This document shows positions 57,201 to 64,000 of a stretch of DNA of 64,000 bases, piece after piece. Origin of the DNA: Berberis thunbergii. Lineage: Eukaryota > Streptophyta > Magnoliopsida > Ranunculales > Berberidaceae. The stretch lies in the NCBI GenBank assembly GCA_003290165.1, contig QNQO01000830.1:186001-250000 (forward strand), written 5' to 3'. The notes below the pieces were generated by a model. The model made no database searches, was not told where the DNA came from, and saw nothing but the letters and a program-made list of their open reading frames with translations. Position 1 is the first letter of the stretch. Each line of letters begins with the position of its first letter. A program made the position numbers and the translations under genes.

Positions 57201-57900
57201 AGCTGCCAACGGATTGGGCACGATCCGATACGTCGTACCTTGGCCCCTTGGCGGACTAGGTCACTTGTGCGGCGAGCTATTGTCGCCTTCAGTAGGGCTA
57301 GGCTCGGCTGTTTGTGAGTCATTTTGGTAACCGTAGTCGGACCGGGTTATCTTAGAAGTGGTGAGTCATCCGGGGAGTGGACTCGCCCGCTTGCAAAAAA
57401 CTGTTCGGGGACTGGGTTTGCCCGCTTGTAGTGGATTGTCTGTGGACTGGGTTTGGTCGCATGTATGCCATCGCGCTCCTGTGGTCGGACTAAGCTATCT
57501 TAGGAGCGGTGAGTTGTCCGTGGATTGGACTCGCTCACTTGAGGTGGACTGTCCAGTCTGCTTGCAGTGAACTGTCCGTGGACTGGGTTCAATCCGCAAC
57601 TGAGCTTCCTTGGCTCCTGAGACGGACTAGGCCACTTATGCAGCAAGCTATCGACATCCTGAATAGGACTAGGATCGGCCACGTGTCAACCATTTTGGTT
57701 CCCATGTTAGGATAAACTTTGTTGGGCAGTCAGTTGTCCAGGGACTGGGCTCAGCTTGTCGTATCATACCTCAGTTCCTTAGGCATATTAGGTCATTTGT
57801 GCAGCGAGTCATCGTTCTCATCAGTAGGGCCAGGCTCGATTACTTGTGCGTCATTTTGGCCCCTATTAGGATCGGGTCCTCCCCTGTAGAGGGAGTTGAG
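57200..57900. repeat. Second tandem repeat block (GACTGGG/CACTTGTGC units)
   Basis: At least three units share the phrase order CTGTCC(G/A)(T/G)GGACTGGG, CCTTGGC, GACTAGG(C/T)CAC and TGTGC(A/G)GC(G/A)AG, and then AGTAGGGC(T/C)AGGCTCG and TCATTTTGG. The units are roughly 150-190 bp long and diverged. The block continues from the previous array and may be part of an LTR element's untranslated region. Confidence 0.65.
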
Positions 57901-58377
57901 TCATTTTTAAAGAGATTACTTTTAAAAGTGCTACATGCTACCCTCATTGCTTCTTACCAATAAGCCATTGGCTTATTGGTTCATCCCTCCTCAAGAGGAC
58001 TTGGGCCATCGTGGTTACTTACCCAATAGCTTCATCGCTACGTAATGACATTTTTTGGCGGAAAACTGATATCCTTTGATAATTCATGTCTCACCATTGA
58101 CATGGTACTTGAGGCACGGGTGCCATGTAGATGCCACTGCCCTAGGGGTGGGCACGGTTCGGTTCGGTTCCAAATTTTGAGGAACCTAACTCGAACCATT
58201 TAAAATTTTAACGGTTCCGATTCGGACCGGTTCCTCTATTTTGAATGTTGGAACCGAACCTAACTCGACCCGTTTACAACGGTTTGGTTCCAAACGGTTC
58301 CTTGAAACAAAGAATCTCATTTCATTAACCACCTTTGCCGTAGTTTATTGTCACACCGTGAATGTCTACTTGAATTA

Positions 58378-59480
<1,103 letters not shown>

Positions 59481-59492
59481 AAATCAGAAAGA

Positions 59493-60182
59493 TCAGATGA
59501 GTTCCACTAAGGGGATTAGTTCCTCTTGACTCAGATTTTGCTCCATTTGAAGTAGGTTCCCGTTGAACAATTTGCTTGATCTTCTGCAAAACATACACTG
59601 AAATATACACTGTTTCTCAGAATCAACAAGACCAGCCATGTCCATGTTCGGTAGTGAAAGCGACCCCAGTACTCTAGTTTTTTCAATACTTGGGGCTGCA
59701 TCTGTGGTTCCAACATGCATACTTCCACTTCCAATGAGCAGGCCATGTCCATCACAAGTACTGGTTAGAGCTGCAGGAAGGGCCTCCACTGACCATGGGT
59801 TTCCCTGTGCTGAGCTAAGGAGCAATCGCAGAGTATCTCTTGCACCCTTCTCCACGATTGATTCACTGTCTGTGATCAAAGGGTTTACAATATGAGGGTG
59901 CAGAGGAGAGATGGTGGTTGGAATGGAATGGCCTGCGCCAACCACATAACCCTGACCAGAAGAGCAAATACCAATAGCTGGAATGTGCACAATTGACTCG
60001 GACATTAATGGTGTGAATGTTGGGATTTGCTGGGAGCTTGGCACTGTACCAAGAGAAGAGATGGGAAGAGGTACTTGGACTGGATCTGGGAAGATAGCTG
60101 GGAAATCCAGGGCCGAAACCTCGGTAAGATTGAAAGGCGACTTCCATGAAACTAACGAGCTTGAGGACCCGCCCGATGCCAA
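59493..60182 (-). CDS. 229-codon open frame inside the hAT-like element, plant-specific unknown protein
   Basis: The frame opens MASGGSSSSLVSWKSPFNLT and continues DFPAIFPDPVQVPLPISSLG, QQIPTFTPLMSESIVHIPAI and VVEKG-like (SIVEKGARDTLRLLL). It reads like a real plant protein: no low-complexity composition, and coherent hydrophobic and proline-rich blocks. I believe related proteins occur in other plants, but I cannot name a family or role, and I see no enzyme motif, signal peptide or membrane span. It ends after VELI at a stop. DNA upstream of its ATG (60183-60330) is purine-poor and may hold its leader. It is either a captured host gene exon, still open, or a young copy. Confidence 0.6.
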   Translation of the reverse strand: MASGGSSSSLVSWKSPFNLTEVSALDFPAIFPDPVQVPLPISSLGTVPSSQQIPTFTPLMSESIVHIPAIGICSSGQGYVVGAGHSIPTTISPLHPHIVNPLITDSESIVEKGARDTLRLLLSSAQGNPWSVEALPAALTSTCDGHGLLIGSGSMHVGTTDAAPSIEKTRVLGSLSLPNMDMAGLVDSEKQCIFQCMFCRRSSKLFNGNLLQMEQNLSQEELIPLVELI

Positions 60183-60589
60183 AGAGGATAGCGAGCTTCA
60201 GGAACGACATGAACTCAGGAATATTTTGCTCGCGAGTCACTGCTGTGCTGCCTGCTCGTGGTTGTGGAGAAATGAGAGAAGAGGCGAAGAGCTCTTCGTT
60301 GTGGAGAAATGAGAGAAATCAGAAATGAATTGAGAGGAGATGAGAACTTAGTTAGGGTTAGAAACTAAAGTAATGGGTTGGGTATATATATTCGGTTCGA
60401 AACGGATCGGAACCGAACCGTTTGAAAAAAAAATTAGGAACCGGAACCGAACCGTTTAAGAACGGTTCCGGAATCGAACCGAATCGTTTCACATTTTTAA
60501 AAATCAGAACCGAACCGTTTAGAGTAAAACGATCCGGTTCGATTTGGATCCGCGGTTCCTCGACCCGTTTGCCCACCCCTACACTGCCC

Positions 60590-62570
60590 CATCTGGTGGA
60601 GCCAATGTATTCTCAGGATTATATTGTATGTGGAGGGGGCGTCTACTTTGATGAATTCCGACATAAGGAGCTTCATGGGTTCCCTTGCTCCTAGGGTAGG
60701 CTGATGCTCCTACTAAGTAATTCGAGCGCCACTGAAGCCAACCATAACTTGGTTGTCCAGTTTCAACTCCTCCCCTCTCAACCACCTCCTGCGGAATGCT
60801 TCCAGGAACAAGATATTGGCTTAGCTCTTCGTGTCCACCAGCGACCTTTTGACGCCCCATTTCGATATTGCAATCATGATAACTAGAACATCGTTGTGCG
60901 GGAAGTAAACCTCTTGCATGTCTTGCTTGGTGAACATCAGGTCTGGGGTTGGGTGTTTTACCCGGGCAATCTCCGCTGTGGGGACCTATATGCAACTCTC
61001 GAATTGCCCGCTTCCTCAATCGGTTGATAGTGCACACTGTGCAAGACGTAGATGACGTTTGCAATCTTTTATTCGATTTCTGAGCCACTTATTCTTTTTA
61101 TTTCTCTTGAGGCTTTTTTATCGTTAGAGTTTATGAATTCTTCGAGTCTTCACCTTCAAACCCAATACTATATCTCGTTCTTGAGATTTGGAAATTCTGA
61201 GTGATGTGACCGTGGTCCTTGTGACAGGCACAATATTTTATCCTATCACGCCTTGAAGGGTCGTTTTTAATCTTGGGAGGCTACTTGATATCCTCCCATT
61301 TTTTTATGGCAGAGAGGATTTTGGCCAAGCTGGAAGTGAGGGGAGTATACTCAGTGAACCTTGCATCGACGTAATTGGTGGCCTTATCGGGTTTGGCCTC
61401 ATTTGACCCAATTTTCTTGGCATTTTTCCTTCTCTTTGACCTGTCCTTCTATTCGCGTTTTTTTCTCTCCCCTGTCCTGGGTCTGGGGGGCCTGCTCGAC
61501 CTTGATTTCACATCCTTTCTTGGCAGCCAACATCTCCTCCAGAGTGATATACTTCTATGCACTTTTCAGTAATGCTACCATATCCCTCAGGATTCTAGGG
61601 TGAGGAAGTTATAGAACTGACATCCTCGGAAGTCAAAAGTGAAGGCGGTGACCGACGTGTCGACACTGCAACATTAAAGTCAGCTTGTCATTGAAACAAA
61701 TGACGTACTCTCTGAGGATCACTTGAGACCTAGCAGGTAGTGAGACCCTTTTCTGATTCATTGGCTTCCTATGAATTTAGTGATAATGCCTTCGCCAAGA
61801 CCTCGAATGAGTCAATAGATCTTGGTTGTAGACTGTGGAACCAGGTTAGTGCTGCTTTCTTCAGGTTGGTGGGAAAAGTTCTGCACGGGATGACTTCTGA
61901 ACTTTTCTTTGGCGCCATTACGTGATGGTAGTGGTTCAAATGGTCCAACGAATATGACGTTCCATCATAGAATTCGAGCTTTGGGCGGACAAAATTCTTT
62001 GGTAGTGAGGTGTTTATGATCTCCTTTTAGAATGGAAGAACAATGAGGTCATACAAGACGTCAATTTGGTTGCCCCCAGTCGAAGCAGGTTCTTGACCAT
62101 GGTACGGTATATTTTCGGGGTGTGGTACCCGTGATCTCCGACGTCTCTTAAGCTCTCCTGTCAGCCAACTTTTTATCTTCCATGGGGAGGTTTTCACTTT
62201 CCTCGACGCGTTCTCGGGTTGGCGTTGGATTCTTTTTGGATCTCGGTCACTCTCGAGTGGCTACTGTCGATCCTGAATGAGTCTCTCCACTGCCCGCGCT
62301 AGATGATTTATATGAAGCTAGATCTGATTTATGCGGGGTTGGATTAGTTCGACTATGTGTGGGGGGTATTCTCTGGCCGGAGGGTTGTGTGGTTCGACAT
62401 TGTCGAGTGTTCGAGATCTGGTGTTGGTGACCATTTCTCGATACTTTGCTTAGCTAGAAAGAACTTTGTATGTTCATTTTACGGAAAACTTATCGTCATT
62501 GTTCCCCACGGACGACGCCAAACTGATGTGTTCAGATATGTCATCGTTGATCTCGACGATCTCTAACCTG
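60590..62570 (-). mobile_element. Ty3/gypsy retrotransposon remnant: Gag and protease region
   Basis: On the minus strand a Gag-like block at about 61990-61650 reads EFYDGTSYSLDHLNHYHHVM, then CRTFPTNLKKAALTWFHSL and PRSIDSFEVLAKAL, the retrotrans_gag pattern (...WF..L). A protease-like block at about 60950-60650 reads SFTKQDMQEVYFPHNDVLVI and ANILFLEAF. Near 62515 the minus strand carries TTGGCGTCGTCCGTGGGGA, close to the TTGGCGCCGTCTGTGGGG phrase often found just inside gypsy 5' LTRs. The frames are interrupted many times. Reverse transcriptase is not present on this side; the hAT-like element abuts the remnant on the left. Confidence 0.7.
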
Positions 62571-63111
62571 CAAAAAGGAGCAGTGGTTAAACCAGGAACC
62601 ACCGTTGTGGTGGTTGAAGGCACTTCGATGATTAAGTCATATATTCATGCAAGGAAGAGTGAAGACTATATGTAAATTACAATGTTTATCTGTATCTTTT
62701 TTTCTTACTTTCACCATTTCTTATAGTGAGTGTTCCCTCCTAACTATCCCTACGATCGAGGGCATGATGGAGGGAGGAGATCTCGCATAAGATCTCACTT
62801 ATGCATGACTGAGTCTCTTTGGCACCTGGCTCTGTTTAGGACCCAATGCTTGACTGAGCTAAAAGCTAATTTTGTTCAAGTGGATCTCAGGCTTGTGACA
62901 AGTATGAAATTCGTTGTTCGGGCCTTATTGTCCTGGGCCAAGCCCTAAGATCCGTGCCTCTTGTGCTGGCGTGTCATGGGACTGGGCACCTTACTTGCGG
63001 GCTAAACAACAGTTTGTTCATGGGTCCACTTGGGACTGCGTTGAAGCCTTTTACGTGCTAGGGTTATCCCATGCCATGTGTACTGTTGTGATCATATGAC
63101 TAATTGATGTT
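62571..63111 (-). repeat. Probable 5' LTR of the gypsy remnant
   Basis: It lies immediately outside the primer-site-like phrase at about 62515 and is non-coding. No second copy of it was found in the window, so the assignment is by position only. Confidence 0.4.
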
Positions 63112-63993
63112 TCATCACTTCTTATATTCTTCCAAAGTAGTAGCACCAATGCACCTAAATTGTCTTCTAACCAACATTGGCTTAAACAGATTCGCAGCAT
63201 CCATGGAGCCTTCAATCCTTCCAGCACCCAACATAAGATGAATCTCATCTATAAACAAAATCATTTTCCCTTGAGCCTCTTCAACTTGTTTCAAAATCAC
63301 TTTCAACCTTTCCTTAAATTTTCCCTTGTACTTTGCTCCAACCACCCATGCACCCGTATCTAATGTGATAAGCCTGACATGAGCAAGATTGCTAGGAACA
63401 TCTCCTCCAACTATCTTTAGAGCAAGTCCCTTAACTACGGCTGTTTTTCCAACCCCGAGCTCAGCAATAAAACCTAGTTGTTTTTAGTCTTTCTTGAAAA
63501 AATCCTCACAACCATTCTAATCTTCTCGTCTCTACCAATCACTAGATCGAGCTTCCCAGCTCGTTCAACAAGATCACGCTCATAAGTTTTCAATGCTTGA
63601 AAATTCCCGTCAAACATTCTCAACCTTTTTTGTTATCCATGTAAGTTTTTCACCTCTGTTTTCACTGTTTTGTTGCTCACACCAGCCTCTTTCAAAGCAT
63701 CCCCAATTTGGGAATCCTCCAGTAGACCCAGAATGAGTTGATCAAGAGCTGGGTTAGTGTCCTTACGATTCTTTTGGTGATCTTGGGATCAACGAATCAC
63801 TTTGGCGAATGTAAAACTGGGAGGGATTTCATTTGGAAGAGGTGTTGTGATGGGATTTTCTTTAAATATTGTTTGAGCACTCGTTCGAATGAGTTGGCAG
63901 CTTCGTCCCCACCAACTGCGTTGGAGATTGGTGGAAGGGGTTTTTGGGGGTGGAGTCCAATTCGCAAAACCCCATCACCACTAAGCAATGAGT
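63112..63993 (-). pseudogene. HSP101/ClpB-type chaperone pseudogene, N-terminal part
   Basis: HSP101 is a hexameric AAA+ disaggregase in the cytosol. The minus strand gives GDEAANSFERVLKQYLKKIP (N-domain), [20 protein letters not shown] plus [14 protein letters not shown], then the first nucleotide-binding domain: VGAKYKGKFKERLKVIL, ILFIDEIHLMLGAGR with Walker B (LFIDE) and RRQFRCIGATTLEEYK. The P-loop area near 63450 is disrupted by a stop (NN*VL) and a frameshift, and an earlier stop follows NLHG. No introns are visible across the segment. It ends at EEYKK, about residue 320 of roughly 910, so it is a truncated pseudogene that continues to the right beyond the window. Confidence 0.85.
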
Positions 63994-64000
63994 GTCTAAG
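63994..64000. other. Window edge
   Basis: The last bases continue the HSP101-like pseudogene's upstream flank. Nothing more can be said. Confidence 0.3.

Noticed and set aside
60579..61088. 169-codon minus frame
   Set aside because: It runs in a shifted frame across a gypsy protease-like block; the protease motifs lie in another frame.

Overview
The window is nuclear DNA of a flowering plant, most likely a eudicot. Spliced host genes with GT-AG introns, a LINE, a SINE, Ty1/copia and Ty3/gypsy retroelements, MITEs, a hAT element and several CACTA elements are all present. I cannot name the genus. There are no bacterial operons, rRNA genes or CRISPR arrays. Only one host gene looks intact: a two-exon LC8-type dynein light chain gene (129 aa), exon 1 at 7822-8055 and exon 2 at 25912-26067. 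Its single intron of about 17.9 kb holds a complete copia element, two MITEs, older LTR-element remnants and a CCACCA-type minisatellite.

Layout. 1-5676: right part of a CACTA element carrying a broken LOG cytokinin-activating gene, an unidentified fragment and a broken SLU7 splicing-factor fragment; it sits in a LINE ORF1 remnant (5677-6680). 7540-26067: dynein light chain gene. 26068-31049: AT-rich intergenic DNA with a possible Helitron end. 31050-35119: degenerate L1-type LINE with RNase H, itself hit by a tRNA-derived SINE. 35421-40771: a CACTA element carrying RPL3 and PP2C fragments and a perfect 48-bp-arm hairpin, inserted in a decayed coiled-coil gene. 40992-about 44010: a recent 1522-bp tandem duplication that also copied a CACTA left end. 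43836-about 52.6 kb or beyond: an outer CACTA element with TIR1/AFB, SPO11-2 and WDR48 fragments (all minus strand), split by a second complete CACTA element (46019-51589, target duplication AAT) with RNR1, cysteine synthase, PWP2, DEAD-box helicase and ABCG fragments (all plus strand). 55.5-57.9 kb: diverged tandem repeats. 58143-60581: a hAT-like element (8-bp target duplication CACTGCCC) with an ABCC exon and a 229-codon reading frame, inserted by a gypsy remnant (60590-about 62570). 63112-63993: an HSP101/ClpB pseudogene.

The main theme is repeated capture of host gene pieces by DNA transposons. At least eleven recognisable host genes are represented inside CACTA elements and one or two in the hAT-like element. 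Fragments within the LOG/SLU7, outer and inner CACTA carriers share one orientation and often keep splice sites, so chimeric sense or antisense transcripts are possible. None of the captured pieces I examined keeps a full intact reading frame. Function beyond that is inference.
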